Origin: Metallyticus violacea
Taxonomy: Eukaryota > Arthropoda > Insecta > Mantodea > Metallyticidae
Assembly: GCA_030762175.1 (NCBI GenBank)
Contig: CM060833.1
Location: forward strand, 157,415,501-157,479,500
Length of the DNA: 64,000 bases
Direction of reading: 5' to 3'
In this document: piece after piece, positions 10,800 to 22,780 of the stretch
Layout of the letters: the number at the start of each line of letters is the position of its first letter
How positions within the stretch are numbered: position 1 is the first letter of the stretch
Position numbers and translations under genes: made by a program
The notes under the pieces: model-generated
The model's database searches: none
Seen by the model: only the letters and a program-made list of their open reading frames with translations
What the model was told of the DNA's origin: nothing

Positions 10800-11090
10800 T
10801 TAATTCTTGCAGCGTAAAGGAGCAACGAACAATCATCTGATTGGTTTTACAGTGCAAAACCTCGTGAAATTTATGGGAAATGCATGCATTAGTGAGAGAA
10901 GAGCACAAGAGTGGGTGGATGCGTTTAAAAATTGGTGAATTTATCTTACATACAGCCCTATATTGGCTCCTCCTCAGTTTATCGTGGTTTACACCCTTCA
11001 TAAAACGTTTTGAGAGAAAAAAAGGTTTCGGAGTGATAATAGGGTTAAAGAACTTTGTTCCTAGCTGCACGCACAACCCCCCCCCCCCGA
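10800..11090 (+). mobile_element. Mariner-like relic, internally deleted
   Basis: KEQRTII in one frame and ISERRAQEWVDAFKNW in another resemble the N-terminal region of mariner transposases (ARxWVxRFKxG-type helix). This is followed at once by TYSPILAPPQF, like the YSPDLAPSDF block that holds the third catalytic Asp, although that Asp is not preserved. The catalytic middle is missing. A 12-base C-run follows at 11077-11088. The pieces are short, so confidence is moderate. Confidence 0.42.
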
Positions 11091-12579
11091 TGGAGTATGA
11101 TTATGCATAAAAAGTATATATAATTCACATTTATAATAGAACTATACCTAAAACATTTAATTTGTTTTAATTTGTTGAAACCTTCGTAACATAAGAATAT
11201 GGTTATAAAATACCTTCCGTTGTAGAGTAGTTATTATTAAAGACGCGTTTAACTGAGTAGCAGTACAGGAGAGATCCCACGCCTTAACTCAAGTAAAGAT
11301 GGAATTTAAAGAAGAACATAAACATCTTCAAAAGTCTGGAAGCAGTTAGTTAAACACAGAGATGTTGCGAGTGACCAAAGAAAATTCAAACCTTTAAGAG
11401 GAAAACGGATGCATTAATCATGTTCTAGTAAATGAAATGCAGTGCACAAAATAATGCGCATTTAGACCACTCCTAGCATTGGATAGACCAAACGCATAGT
11501 AAATCTCGGTAATTGTGCTGAATTAACGAAATTCTGAAATTACAGAACTTGTCGAGGTAAAGGGACATTAAAAAAAAAAAAAAACGGAAATAGTCAGGCT
11601 TTTGCATGCATCATTTCAAATTCCCCCCATATTAGACAATATTTTCTGTACAACAAAATGGAAGACCAGTAGAACAACTTAAATGAACGAAATGGCAGTC
11701 CATGCTGTATATAAAGAAAAAGAATGAAACAAAACGCTTAGTATAGTTAAACATATCACCTAAGAATGAATGCACATGTAGGTCTCGTATTTAAATATTT
11801 CTTGAGCCTCAAGGTGCCTTTAAGCGCTTTATTTAATTTCCCGGCTCTGAAGACATTATTCATTGTTCATAATAACTTAGCCATGTTCTTGGGGTTAGCA
11901 GCATTATCACTAAAAGTTGCCTCTCATTGGGAGCAAGGAAGAAATAAAATATCTCCGAACATTAACTAGCCATGCACCTAATATGCTTAAAAGAATGACA
12001 AAACGAATATTCGACTCTAAAAATTGACTGACACAGCACGAGAGGGGGTTTATATACGGTCAGAGACGCCAACTGCAGTATGCATTTCAATAGAATTCAG
12101 CGACAGTTGGCTATTAGATGTTGGCAATACGGAGTTGGAGCGGCAACACGGTAAAGTCACGACTTTCTCGCTCTCGTGACTGCTAGAGAGAGAGAGAGCG
12201 AGAGATTTGCGTCCGGCCAAGACCTCTACACCATTTCAAGTAACAAGCCGGGAACAGCATTAGAATCGTTGTCTGCAAATTGCCTAATATTTTGTGTCAT
12301 TAATGTTCGCTTCATTTTATTCAGTTTAATTTGGGTCTTTTCCATGACGTGCAGGTAAACAAGGAAGAATAGCGCCGTACATTTTCCTTGTTAAAATATA
12401 ATACTCGTGAAATAGACTTAGCTTCAAGATATGATTTACCACTCCCTCATATTGTTCATTTTTGTAGTTGAAAAGGCTATGATGTTAAATACCTTACTAT
12501 ATTTTATTTTAAATACTTAAATTATTTGTATACATTACACATGTACAACCTTGTTTCAACAATTTCGAAAGCCTCTGTA
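11091..12579. other. No gene seen; hairpin and TATA-like stretch near 12.05-12.18 kb
   Basis: Mostly AT-rich. Around 12050-12200 the sequence is less AT-rich, with TTTATATACGG at about 12048 and a perfect 8-bp inverted repeat, AGTCACGA (12155-12162) and TCGTGACT (12174-12181), followed by an AG repeat. Confidence 0.5.
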
Positions 12580-12690
12580 GACTTGTAATCAGCGTATATG
12601 CCTGCATATCCTGAGGACCAGGGTTTGAATCCCGTAAAATCAGCTGTCTAAGTAAAGTTTTGTTTCGGAATTTTTACTTGCTCTGAAAAG
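12580..12690 (+). repeat. tRNA-like SINE relic
   Basis: CCAGGGTTTGAATCCCG is a good B-box. An A-box is not clear. A body with TTTTGTTTCGGAATTTTTA follows. Probably a decayed tRNA-derived SINE of unknown family. Confidence 0.35.
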
Positions 12691-12758
12691 GTGAATGCTA
12701 GGAAAACGCACACACACACAATTTTCTAGCATTTACATATTACTCTTTCAAAATGCCA

Positions 12759-12786
12759 CACAGACAGACAGACAGACAGACAGACA
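12759..12786. repeat. (CAGA)n microsatellite
   Basis: About seven CAGA units, close to a short CA repeat at 12710-12720. Confidence 0.9.
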
Positions 12787-13039
12787 CACCTAATCTTGTC
12801 CACTTTCACTTTTAGGAAAAAGCAATTGCTATAAATGTGTGAAAAACAATAAAGTTGTTCTATAAAGGAACAAATGTTGTTCATTGGTGCTAACGCTTGT
12901 TATTTAGGGAAAATACGATTAAAGTTTGCATCAAGAAACTGAAGTCTCACTTAAGTCTCAGAAAATTTTCAAGCAATGCACTTCATTCTTATTAGTTATT
13001 ATAGCATAAAGCTACATAAAGGCAAACCTGGACTTTATA

Positions 13040-13240
13040 CGAGTGCCTTATGGCAACGGTGGTATAGGCACATAAATTTTTCGGGATGTAAAAATCTCCA
13101 GAGCAAGTCTTTCAGGAGGGATTTAAGGTTACGAGTTGCATGTCGTAGATTTACGGCACGTTAAATAACTCCATACTCGAAGAAATGAGGTACCTGCACA
13201 AAATTATCTGCCATTTCACGTCCAAGTAATAACTTAGCAT
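13040..13240 (+). repeat. Diverged SINE-B relic
   Basis: Same order of landmarks as SINE-B but heavily mutated: TTTTTCGGGATGTAAAAATC, then CATGTCGTAGATTTACGGCAC, then GCACAAAATTATCTGCCATT and TTTCACGTCC. The head is barely readable and the tail is lost. This is either an old copy or a sister subfamily. Confidence 0.7.
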
Positions 13241-14009
13241 CACACTAGATTGCACTTTAAAAGATTGATTGGCCACTTGTACTTCTGAAAACTGTTGGTA
13301 CTAAGTGTAATGAAATTAGAATGGCTAGTTAGGTCCTTTACAACCCGGAAGGAGCAACCGCTGACTATGGAAATGCTGAAAAAGAAGCCCATACTTGAAA
13401 ACTCTAATGTGAATCTCAAATATTTTACGACTCACTTGGCATATTTATGGCTCATATAATGAACAGTTCAGCAACATACCCCACATAAAATCAAGATTGA
13501 ACCCAGTATTTTCAAGAAATCTACTTTGGAATTCCAGACAAGAGATCATTTTGGATACTGGAGTAATAAATTTTAAATCTTCGAAAGAAATCACGACCCC
13601 TTTGCAATTTTGTACACTATCTAAAGCTCTTTTGCAACCCCATTTCGAGTTAACCGTTGAACCGTTGTTCATGGAACTATCTGAAAGCTGACTACTGTGT
13701 GTATTGTTGTACCGTTAAGGACACAGAATATAAGTACATTTTAAGTCCTAGTTACTCGTCTTAAAGGCTCATATTCCAATTGTGGCAAAATTGGAAAACA
13801 AATTTCCACTCATAATGGCATCTTTGCAAGGACCACGGACATTCACGCAAATGAAGCGAAAAAGCATTTTCAACCTACTTGTATTTTGAGTTTGCTCAGT
13901 TTGAAGATTGGTTTGGGAAGAAGGTATGGCAGATAATAAAATAAAAAGTTGATAAAACTTATTTTATCATGTTCATTCTTCTCACTGTAGGTAACACTAA
14001 TACAGAAAT
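13241..14009. other. No gene seen
   Basis: Short overlapping frames on both strands at 13445-13691; no recognisable domain. Confidence 0.5.
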
Positions 14010-14303
14010 CGGTCCTGGTGGTGTAGTGGTTACCATACTTGCCTCCTAAACCCAAGATCGCGGGTTCGAACCCGGCAAGGACCGATGGATTTTTTCGGGC
14101 GTAAAAATCCTAAGTATGGCTTCCTTCGGAAGAGAAGTAAAGCCGTGGGTCCCGTGTCGTACATTTACGGCACGAAAAAGAACCTCAAGCCTGAAAGAAA
14201 GGCCTCTGAGCAAAATTTATCGGCCGTTACACGCCCTGAGTTGAATGGGACGCTGATGACTTGAGATGTTAAAGAGCGTCCATAAATAAACCAAATAAAA
14301 AAA
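14010..14303 (+). repeat. SINE-B copy, full length
   Basis: A complete, well preserved copy. The flanks ACTAATACAGAAAT (13996-14009) and ACTAATACAAAAAT (14304-14317) match at 13 of 14 bases and define the ends. The stem GTGTCGTA (14154-14161) and TACGGCAC (14166-14173) with loop CATT is intact with one G-T pair. Confidence 0.95.
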
Positions 14304-14416
14304 ACTAATACAAAAATCCCTTATCTGTAAGTTTGGGACAATGGAAAAGAGTTTTGTTTGAATGAACGTCATTCTATAAATACTTCTGTTCACAGAATGT
14401 GTTTATTAAATATCTC

Positions 14417-14447
<31 letters not shown>
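14417..14447. repeat. (TTA)n microsatellite
   Basis: About ten ATT units. Confidence 0.93.
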
Positions 14448-14520
14448 ATGATTATAAGTGCTATTGCTAATACACTGCTCCCCCGTCGTTTTCTGAGCCT
14501 ATTCCCTGCCGGTCTCATTA

Positions 14521-15164
14521 CAGTATACTGTTATTTTAACCTAAGAGCTATAAAAGTATTCACTATCAAATAATGGGCCGCATCCTAAATTAATTAACCA
14601 TTTTCAACAGTATATTAAATATTAGTAACGCACATAAAGGAGCACACATTTAATGCGACAGATGACGATCGGGCATCAGTAACCAGGTCCGTTGTTGCAA
14701 CACGTAAATTGTACAAAATGAACAGAGGTAGCTTCTGTACCGATTCTTAACAGAGTGGAGAATGTATCTCACGTAAGTAGGTGCTTACAAACATTGTTGC
14801 AATTTCCCGCCCAAAGTCGTACATATTAGGAAAACGTTCATTGGAAAGAAGTTTAAAGATTTCTAACACTTTTTCCTTCCTGTTTTGAAGGAAAGATCTC
14901 CATGTCTTTTATGGTTAATTCTAATAAGGAATGACATAGTAATGCGAACCTTATAGTAACAGTTGTTTGTTACAACAATCATTGTTGCAGGTGTTCGTTG
15001 AGAGTGAAGCTGTTAAACTGCAGTATCGCTATCGTAGAATTATTAAATAATTAATAGGTTAATCGTACTTTAAGTGGAAGGTACAACGTTTTTATTAGTC
15101 TGCTATTCTTTAAGTCAGACAGTTGCTTATGGGGCAGGGGCCAGCCGCCTTTTGGACACCCCAG
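14521..15164 (+). mobile_element. Non-autonomous hAT-type element, copy 1
   Basis: Nearly the whole segment matches the element at 48154-48827, for example TTTAATGCGACAGATGACGATCGG and GTGGAGAATGTATCTCACG. It carries no transposase frame. The right end, TTTGGACACCCCAG, corresponds to TTTGGACAGCCCTG in the other copy; CAG...CTG termini and an 8-bp CTCTAG-type target are typical of hAT elements. The left end here, CAGTATACTGTTATTTTAACC, has diverged. Confidence 0.75.
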
Positions 15165-15427
15165 CTCTAGGGCAATATTTGTGTGTGCGTGCGCGCGCTG
15201 TATAAACGTGGATTAGCTCGTTGTTTGCATGCGGAATTTATTTAGAACTTTCCAGATCAATTGCCTTCTTCCAAAACTGCAATTCACATTATAATGCACA
15301 AATTCTAATCTGTTTGTTCCGTGTAAAAACACGCACGAAAAAATGGCACAGTAAATAAGCAAATAATAGCTGATCATATTTGCCACTGTGCATTCCACAA
15401 CACATAATCTTAGAGGTAGAAAATGAG

Positions 15428-15708
15428 TTTTTTTAATGGCGTTTAACACCCGTTTTTAATACTGAGACACCACAGGCGGTGGAAACTGGTGATACGTGAT
15501 ATGAATAGATAAATTAAGAAAGTATTTTTTTAGGGAAACAAACATTCCAGGGCTAAGTTTAGAGCACCTCCCTGGCATTTGCCATTTGTGAGGACTGAGG
15601 AAAACTTGAAAAAAAACCTCAGTCACGAAGGGCGGTCCTCGTGGGATTCCAACCCCAGACATTCCACTCATGAGTTCGCACCTTAACGACTTCGGCCACC
15701 CGTGGCGG
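15428..15708 (-). repeat. SINE-A copy, full length
   Basis: Tail complement (GGCGTTTAACACCCG), body and head ending CGGCCACCCGTGGCGG. TAGAAAATGAG before and TAGAGGGAAAATGGG after may be a decayed target-site duplication. Confidence 0.9.
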
Positions 15709-16371
15709 TAGAGGGAAAATGGGGTTTTTATTACTACTGTGCTAATTTTACTGTAGTTGATCTTTTACTTTCAAACTTTCCTCAAAATGGCTTTTTTGCA
15801 GCTAAGTACCGCTAGTAGCCCTTTTCTGCATATTGTTATTGTAAGAAAAGCCTATAATTTCCCGTACTAAAACAATAATATATTGCGTGTCAAGAGAACA
15901 TTATAAACAGAAATCCCGCACCAAATAATTTTATCTATAAAAAGAGAGCATGGCACAGTTTTTGTTGCTAATTTTTCTAACCTACACATTGACTGAATTT
16001 TTTTAACTCATTAGAATATATGTATTCAAAAAGTTCTCATAACAGGGCTATCAGTTTCATTAGTATTTTAGTTTTGATAGTAAATGCATATAAAAATCCA
16101 TCAAAAGATGTGCGCCCATAATATATTGATCCCGTGTTCATTGTCCATTTTGGACCTCCGCATACAGGTGACTGGTTAAGTGTGCTTGTCCCATGGTAAT
16201 TATAACAAATTATTGCAATAACAATAATAAACTTGTTATATTGAAAAAGTAATACTTCTGTAATCCAACACACAGACCTCAGATGTTTTCTTAATGAGCC
16301 TTATGCACCGACAAACATTTGTGTGTGTAATTGATACAAGAAGCACAAACGCCAATACCTACTAAGTAAAT
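15709..16371. other. No gene seen
   Basis: AT-rich; only short frames with no recognisable product. Confidence 0.55.
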
Positions 16372-16740
16372 GACCAGGGTCCTCTGACCGCTACAAGTGC
16401 CAATTAAGATTTACAGCCCACCTGTGCCTATTTTGAGAGCGCAAAGTGGGTCACGGGGAGGACCCCGACCTTGAATAGAATGAGGCAAACTGGTGACATC
16501 CCTTGCTAAATAAATCACCAGGGTCGTGCTTGCCTCGTGTCAGGTAACCAGAAATTATGCACAAACTTGCACGAAAGTCTTAGCCGATGATTCCACATGT
16601 GCCGATTTTATTAGCAGAAATTGTGTCCGCTGCCGAAGAAGGACCAAGGCCAAGGTTTGTTCCCGGACTATCAAATTCTGGCTACTGAGTCGATGTCAAT
16701 AAAACCACCAGAGTCGACAGCCGTTCGTGGCCAAGTGCAC
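16372..16740. repeat. Diverged tandem repeat (2-3 units)
   Basis: TAAATGACCAGGGTC (16377), TAAATCACCAGGGTC (16511) and TAAAACCACCAGAGTC (16699) mark successive unit starts. Inside, CACCTGTGCCTATTTT and CACATGTGCCGATTTT correspond, as do GAGGACC and GAAGGACC. Units are about 135 and 190 bases long. The stretch is clearly less AT-rich than its surroundings. CTTGAATAGAATG...CTGGTGACATC resembles the SINE-B tail, so this could be an old dimeric SINE. Confidence 0.5.
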
Positions 16741-17331
16741 AGCTGAATGAGCAAGGCTAGTTTGGCGTGCAAGAGTCAACCAAGTCGCTTTTTCCCCAGT
16801 GAAGACTTAAAATGAAACCATGTCCATTTCTCTCATATATAATTTTTCATCTCCCCTGTTTTAAAAACAAAAAATTGAAATTGATAATGTCATGTCTTTA
16901 GGAATCGATACAGCTAACATTTTGCCATAAGAAAATAAAATACTTTTTAAATTTTAGCGAGACTATGTCAGTTTTCATGCTAGAACGTGATCACTGAATG
17001 GTGACTAAAACATATTGAATATATTAGGGGAAAAGATGCTATGCGAAATAAATTTTCACGGCTAATATTATAGCAATAACTTCCTAACTATACACTTTTT
17101 AAACTTAACTGTGTGTGCGTTAGATATCTTTACTAATAGAATAGGCAGCAGACTATAACATTCAAAATTTTGAACATTATAAATACAATTATTCATGGTA
17201 CATTTTGGCAATAAAAATACGCATTCATGGTTCCTTAAAGCTATTTTTAAACCCTTTTGCAAACTAAAAAGGTGTCCGATGTTTTTTTATAGGTTTAACT
17301 AAACTGTATATACACAAAGCTCTCTTCACAT
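16741..17331. other. No gene seen
   Basis: AT-rich; a 64-codon minus frame at 17068-17262 has no recognisable product. Confidence 0.5.
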
Positions 17332-17930
17332 ATACAGAGTGCACACAAATGATTATAGCGGTTTTAAACTTATATTTTTCTCTGTGGTATACAATATAAT
17401 TTTGAATCATAACTTAAATTGAAAAAAAACTATGGAAGTTATCATAACACAAATTACAAGTGCTCAATATGGGATCCATTTGTGACACGGCATACATCCA
17501 TTTCTTGTCACACTGATGTTAGCAGTTGCCTACTGCTGCAATAATCCCTCGTATCAACTCGGGTAGATCTGCAGGTAGCGCTATACACCATTTTTATGTA
17601 CTCCCACACTAAAAATTCTTAGGGAGGTCAAATTTGGGGACCTCGGAGGCCAACGGAGATAAGCCAAGGCGTTCGGACCATGACAACCAATCCAAAGATC
17701 GGGGAATTTTACCTTTAAGAGATGGTTTCTTAACACCTTCCACACTGTCATTGTTGGAATTGTTAGTTCTCGAGTCACCCGCCCTGCAGATTTTTTAGAA
17801 CTGCGCGCGAAAACTGTTCTGACTTTACACTTTCTCATCTGACACATGCGGTCGTCCGGGTTTTTATTTTTTATTTTTTTTTTTCCTTTACATAGACACC
17901 CCGTCGTTTGGATCTGATTGTATCCCATAC
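17332..17930 (-). mobile_element. Tc1/IS630-like transposase relic, internally deleted
   Basis: Minus-strand frame at 17581-17928: VFARSSKKSAGRVTREL and TMTVWKVLRNHL match the second helix-turn-helix of the family. This is fused directly to GCHGPNALAYLRWPPRSPNL, the block before the third catalytic residue (PPRSPDLTPLDF in intact relatives). The frame then decays; downstream pieces ALPADLPEL and MDVCRVTNGSHIEHL-like sequence mark the C-terminus near 17465. The first two catalytic residues are deleted. The low-coordinate end, TACAGAGTGCACACAAATG, looks like the transposon terminus. Confidence 0.78.
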
Positions 17931-18034
17931 GAATGCTGTTACCAGAAGGGGCGCCAACATGGACTGGATTATATTTCGTGATTTACAAGACATAAAACGA
18001 TTTTTGCACACCAGTTGTTTATTTCGTTACCATG

Positions 18035-18071
<37 letters not shown>

Positions 18072-18459
18072 AAAATCTGCTCATGTCTGATGCTATTGTT
18101 CCTCATGCTTCTCGCGATCGTTTGCAATGGTCAACTGTACTACAGAGTCATCGAGAAGTCGCCCCGCAGCCATTGTGCAGCCGAGATTTCACTACGTAAG
18201 CGAATTCGGGTGGCAGCACTGGCCGCGCGCCGAGGCAAGCACACAGTCCAAAGTGCAAACTGCGAGGGACTATATTTTGGAAAAATACAATATTTTATAT
18301 GTAGTGTCTTAGAACCTTCACGTAATAACTCAGATAGTTATTGAACTCCGTATGAATGCCCTGATACAGTTAGCTTTTCAAAATTGAGTCCCCATGTTAT
18401 GAACAAATAGCAATAATTAAATGAAAGCACTATTAACCATATGATGAAAATGTTGGAAG
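17931..18459. other. No gene seen; 34-base poly-A
   Basis: Poly-A at 18037-18070. A GC-rich patch at 18160-18250 can be read on the minus strand from an ATG as MAAGRLLDDSVVQLTIANDR and a few more codons before a stop. This is too short to call. Confidence 0.45.
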
Positions 18460-19284
18460 GTCAAGGTCAAGGCAGTCTCATTGACCATTACGGAATAGCC
18501 GGCCGCATACTGCGGTCACACCTAAGTGCCGACATTTTTATTCGGGACAATCGACAAATAACAACCAAATAACTCGCTGTTGAACCTGATAACTCTAATC
18601 AGCGTTATTCACTAGTTAGAATATTCTAAGATTGGAGTCCTTCGAAAAACTAATTGCCCATCTTTGGAACAGGAAATCATCTATGCTCGTAATGAAGTTG
18701 AAGATGACAATATTTTGTCGGAAGATGAAATGTGAATTCATCACTTAGAGACTAAAACCAAAGGACAATCCATGGACAACAATTTTCCTCGGTAAAAGCA
18801 CTAAATTAGGGCAATACTCTCAGCCGGTAAAGTCAAGGCTAAATCTTTTGGAACTCTAAAGCGATTAGTAATGCAGTTAACTCCGAAATATACGTCAAAA
18901 CTCTTCGGAAAATGAAGCGGTTCCGGCGCATGCATTCTCATAAAGATGTGACCAAAGTTATCCACGAGTCATCCTAGACACAAGTCTAGGCATCAGAGAA
19001 CATATCACTAAGCTTAGATGTGCCTCTTACCTCACTCACCTCAAAGCAACTGGAGATTTTCATCTCTTCGGTCCTGTATAAAATAGATTTGACAATGACG
19101 GGGAAGTTGTAGTCACAGTACAAAGATGACTGAGAAACAAGACTTGCAAAAATGTTATCTACAAGAAGGCACACAGGTTTTGATATCTAGATTAGTGAAA
19201 GCATTGCTTTGTAAGGAGATTGCGTTGAAAAATAACAATATATGGGCAAAATTACAGTGTATGTATTGCATTACTAACTGAACA
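18460..19284 (+). mobile_element. Mariner relic, heavily decayed (family T)
   Basis: Fragments in correct family order across several frames: FIRDNRQITTK (N-terminal domain end), LSEDEM then IHHLETKTKGQSMD (the TGDETW...HH block; DE is present and W is replaced by a stop), YLTHLKATGDFHLFGPV (the YSPDLAPSDFHLFGPL block), FDNDGEVVVTVQR and LRNKTCKNVIYKKAHRF. The right end, GTATTGCATTACTAACTGAAC, is the reverse complement of the terminus motif found at 3.90, 21.26 and 55.60 kb. The copy has dozens of stops and is clearly inactive. Confidence 0.75.
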
Positions 19285-19444
19285 CACCGTACAAATTTTG
19301 GGGTTAACGTCTGAATCCAGTGACGTAACTGTTTAGCAATAAGAACCTTAATGTAGCATCTATCTTCGTTGAAGGCGTACAATAGGTCGAGAAAAAAATA
19401 TTAGCACTGGCTTGCGATTAAGAATCAGAAAATACTTAAAAAAT

Positions 19445-19495
19445 TCCTAACCTAACTTACATAACTTAATCTAACCTAACCTAACCTAACCTAAG
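19445..19495. repeat. Interstitial telomere-like (CCTAA)n
   Basis: Five consecutive CCTAA/CTTAA-type units at 19471-19495, with further degenerate units from 19445. The reverse complement TTAGG is the telomere unit of most insects and many other arthropods. The array is too short to be a telomere. Confidence 0.8.
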
Positions 19496-21244
19496 AGATG
19501 TGATAGGTTGGGAATAATTCTAATACATTACTGCCAAATTAGTCAAATTTCCCGTCTCTCTTACTGCTAAATGCAATGTCCTTTGTAATACAAAAGCCGC
19601 TGATTATTTTTGCTGTCCGGTTATTAAATACAGCACTCAAGAAGTTGTACTTGGAGTTGGTTAAGACTCCAAGAAATCAGCCTTAAATAGTTGCAGTAAA
19701 AAACTACTTTTGCACGATAATATGTCGACCAACACACCACGTCTAAATAATGTCATTTAACAACAGAAGAGAGACAGAATACGATTATCATAGGGGCTAG
19801 GGTGATCTGAAAACAGAGAAAAGGTTTCTGAACCGCTTTTAAAAACACGGGTGGTAGGGAGTTGGGATATTGGCATTCTGTGGAATTTCCTGCAGATTAT
19901 ATGAACCTATCAAAAAATGAACATTTTCCTATCCAGATGAAAAATCCTTTAAACATTTAAAAAGTTATGTGTATACGTCCAAATGCCACACTACTCGTGC
20001 TTATTATGTGTTCTGTTTAATTTTGTGTTACACATAACTGCTCAATGTAAATAAAAACAAAACCTGGTTTCAGCTTCCGAGGAAACATATACGGGTTAGA
20101 ACTCTAATGCCATGTATTAGCTACGTTTTATCTTATAACTGTTTGCTCGAATGCTTTCTGTATTAAATAAATACCCAACCTCGCTCTAATGTCAATTTTA
20201 AATAGTTAAATACTTTGCTTACCACTGTCCTAGCACAATTATAATCATATCGTCATCGTAAACGCTGTTTGAACTGAACTGCTCAGTCGCGACATCTGTG
20301 ACATGGTTGACAACTTACCCGGAACTTGGCTGAGCGCTACGAGATGGCAGCACGGGAAAAGCTTCTCACGGTTTGGAACAAATGCAGCTAACGTGTTCGA
20401 GTTTTCCAACAATCAATAATGGCACCTAGTACATTGATTTCTCCATACACGTGGGTAACCTGAGCGTGTTCAAAACCATCGCTCAAAGTCCTATAAACAA
20501 AATGTCATTGTTAATTTCACTTAGGCCAAATAGTAGCAGTAGCATCACTCCGGGCATACTGCAATTTTGTTTTTAACATCCACGTTCTACTGCAATAGCA
20601 ATACACTCCCATAAATAGTTTCCAAAAGGTTACGTATTCAGTATTTCATTGCTTGTGTTTCTAATATAAACTTTTTACATTTTAAATAATTTAATGCAAC
20701 AAATAAACAAAAGCAAACAATGCATTTTTGTAAAATAAACTGACTGTCTATTCTTACATCGTCAGAATGATAGAATGGTGCGGACTTTTTTTTTAATTAA
20801 ATTTCAAAGTTCAGTTAGAATAAAAGCTCTACAGTTTAACTCATTCTGGGTGTCTAGCTCCGACTCCAATTTAACAAAGCGTTTAATAACTACACCATAC
20901 AAAATCAATACACCGAGTGTTTCTTAAACTATGCTGTTTCTCTGTAGATAGGAGATCATAAACTCAATATATATTCAGTTTAAGAGATTTGCAGAAAACA
21001 TATTTTCACCAGAAATTAATTTTCTAATTCAATAATTTGTATTAACTTCTAATGAAAACAGCGCATGCTGTATATTTATAATGGTATCCAGCTAACTTTG
21101 TAGTTAAGTTTTACGACTTAGATTCAGGAACATTTACATGATGTACACAGTTAAGAAAATTACAAATAAGAATCTCAAAAGCTTCAGATGATAACAGAGC
21201 AAATATCACGACATATCACTGGAGCTATTTTAATTTACGAATTT
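19496..21244. other. No gene seen
   Basis: About 1.7 kb of AT-rich sequence without recognisable frames or repeats. A less AT-rich patch around 20270-20400 has no identifiable content. Confidence 0.5.
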
Positions 21245-22250
21245 ACGAGGGGCCTTCAATAGGTAATGCAACCCATCTATTGGAATGTTTAGCTATATTG
21301 CCATGTATGGCAGTTAAAGTGATGGGTGGAACATATGACGTCTGTAGGTGCTAAGTAAAACTAAATTGAATGATTCATATAGAAAGTCAGTTCTAATCCT
21401 TGAAATATAAAGATTAAATTAACCGCTTGTATGCACATTTGTTTAATAAAAGCGCGCACATAAACTTATTGTGTTGTAGTTTATCCATAGTAGGCTGGTT
21501 ATTTCTATAACAATTGAACTGCAACCCAGATGAAACGATACTGTCACCAAAAAAATGTTGCTTTAGAACTTCCAAAGCATCATGGGTAGTGTGCGCTATA
21601 GCAGAATCTTGTTGAAAATATTCATACTGTCTCTTCTTATGCGTTAATTATTCAAAAACTATATGTGGGTTTCCTTGCGATATCTCTCTGAATTTACAGT
21701 ATATTGAACAAAATGGGACCTATTAATTGCCTTGCAGTTTTCATCATGCAAGAGAACTTAATGAATTAATTGCCGATTTTCTCTAGCGCCTAAAGTTTGC
21801 CGAACAAATCACCACGTAAATGAAGCCCCACTTGCGAAAACTGCGGATCAGCATTTTTCTGCGGAACCAAAATTCACACAACTTATGTCATCAAGGGCTT
21901 ACAATTCTTGGACAATACCATACTGTAAGGGTATGCTTTTAGCAATTCAGTAGCTGTTTGGGCCGAGATTTTCAAAATGCCAATTTTCTATAATACTGAT
22001 GTAAAGATTTCTTTTGTAGAACGCTCTGTTTCCCCAAAGTCACACATTTTCCCCCTCCGTTGGAACACGTCGTTTTCGGTTATGAAAACTGACGTTCACC
22101 GAACCTGCGTCTGAAATATAAGCTTGAGCGGGTTGTTATGAATCGAAACTTTAGAAGATTTGGTAGATCGATAAGCCATGTGTTTGGCAATCAGATGGCT
22201 GACAGGGACGCGTGGATTGTCAAAATTCTATGAATTCTGTGCAAAGTATT
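21245..22250 (-). mobile_element. Tc1/IS630-like transposase relic
   Basis: On the minus strand, successive frames read KTARQLIGPILFN (the IIGPIFF block), RDIARKPTYSF, EETV, then YFQQDSAIAHTTHDALEVLK, the FQQDGA-HT block with the second catalytic Asp. Further upstream, a VGLHLRGDLFGKL-like segment fits the region after the first catalytic residue. The third catalytic region is lost. The low-coordinate end, CCTTCAATAGGTAATGCAACC, resembles the family T terminus. All frames are interrupted. Confidence 0.68.
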
Positions 22251-22474
22251 TAATTTTCCAGAAATTACTGTATATGTAAACAAATGTATATGCTCTAAAT
22301 AAAAAGCAAAATGTGATAATAACAAATAATAATAAGATAATTAATAATAATATAGACACCAGAAAGAAAGTGGAAAAAAAAGCTTTGGGTTACTTTACCA
22401 TATTACTTTGATTACCTGAAAAGAAAAAAATTTATAAGTAAATAATAATATTTTGTACCGCTGAAGCTTACTGG

Positions 22475-22476
<2 letters not shown>

Positions 22477-22507
<31 letters not shown>
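22477..22507. repeat. Poly-T run (31 bases)
   Basis: Uninterrupted T-run. No recognisable SINE lies next to it. Confidence 0.95.
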
Positions 22508-22510
<3 letters not shown>

Positions 22511-22726
22511 ATACTTAAAAGTAACAGAGAGCCTTTCTCTCTTGTGATCAAATTTCACAGCAATTACTTCTTTGATTTTTATTCCATAAACTGAGATAAT
22601 ATGGATACAAATTTTTTTGGTTTCTCTTCTTCTTTTTGTTTTTCCTTCCATTTCAAAATGTATTTAATTTACCTACTATGCTTATATTTATTGTTTCCCA
22701 TTTAGTTTTCTTAAAGGGAAGAACGT

Positions 22727-22780
22727 AGGAAGGAAGGAAGGAAGGAAGGAAGGAAGGAAGGAAGGAAGGAAGGAAGGAAA
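22727..22780. repeat. (GGAA)n microsatellite
   Basis: About 13 GGAA units on the plus strand. Confidence 0.96.
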
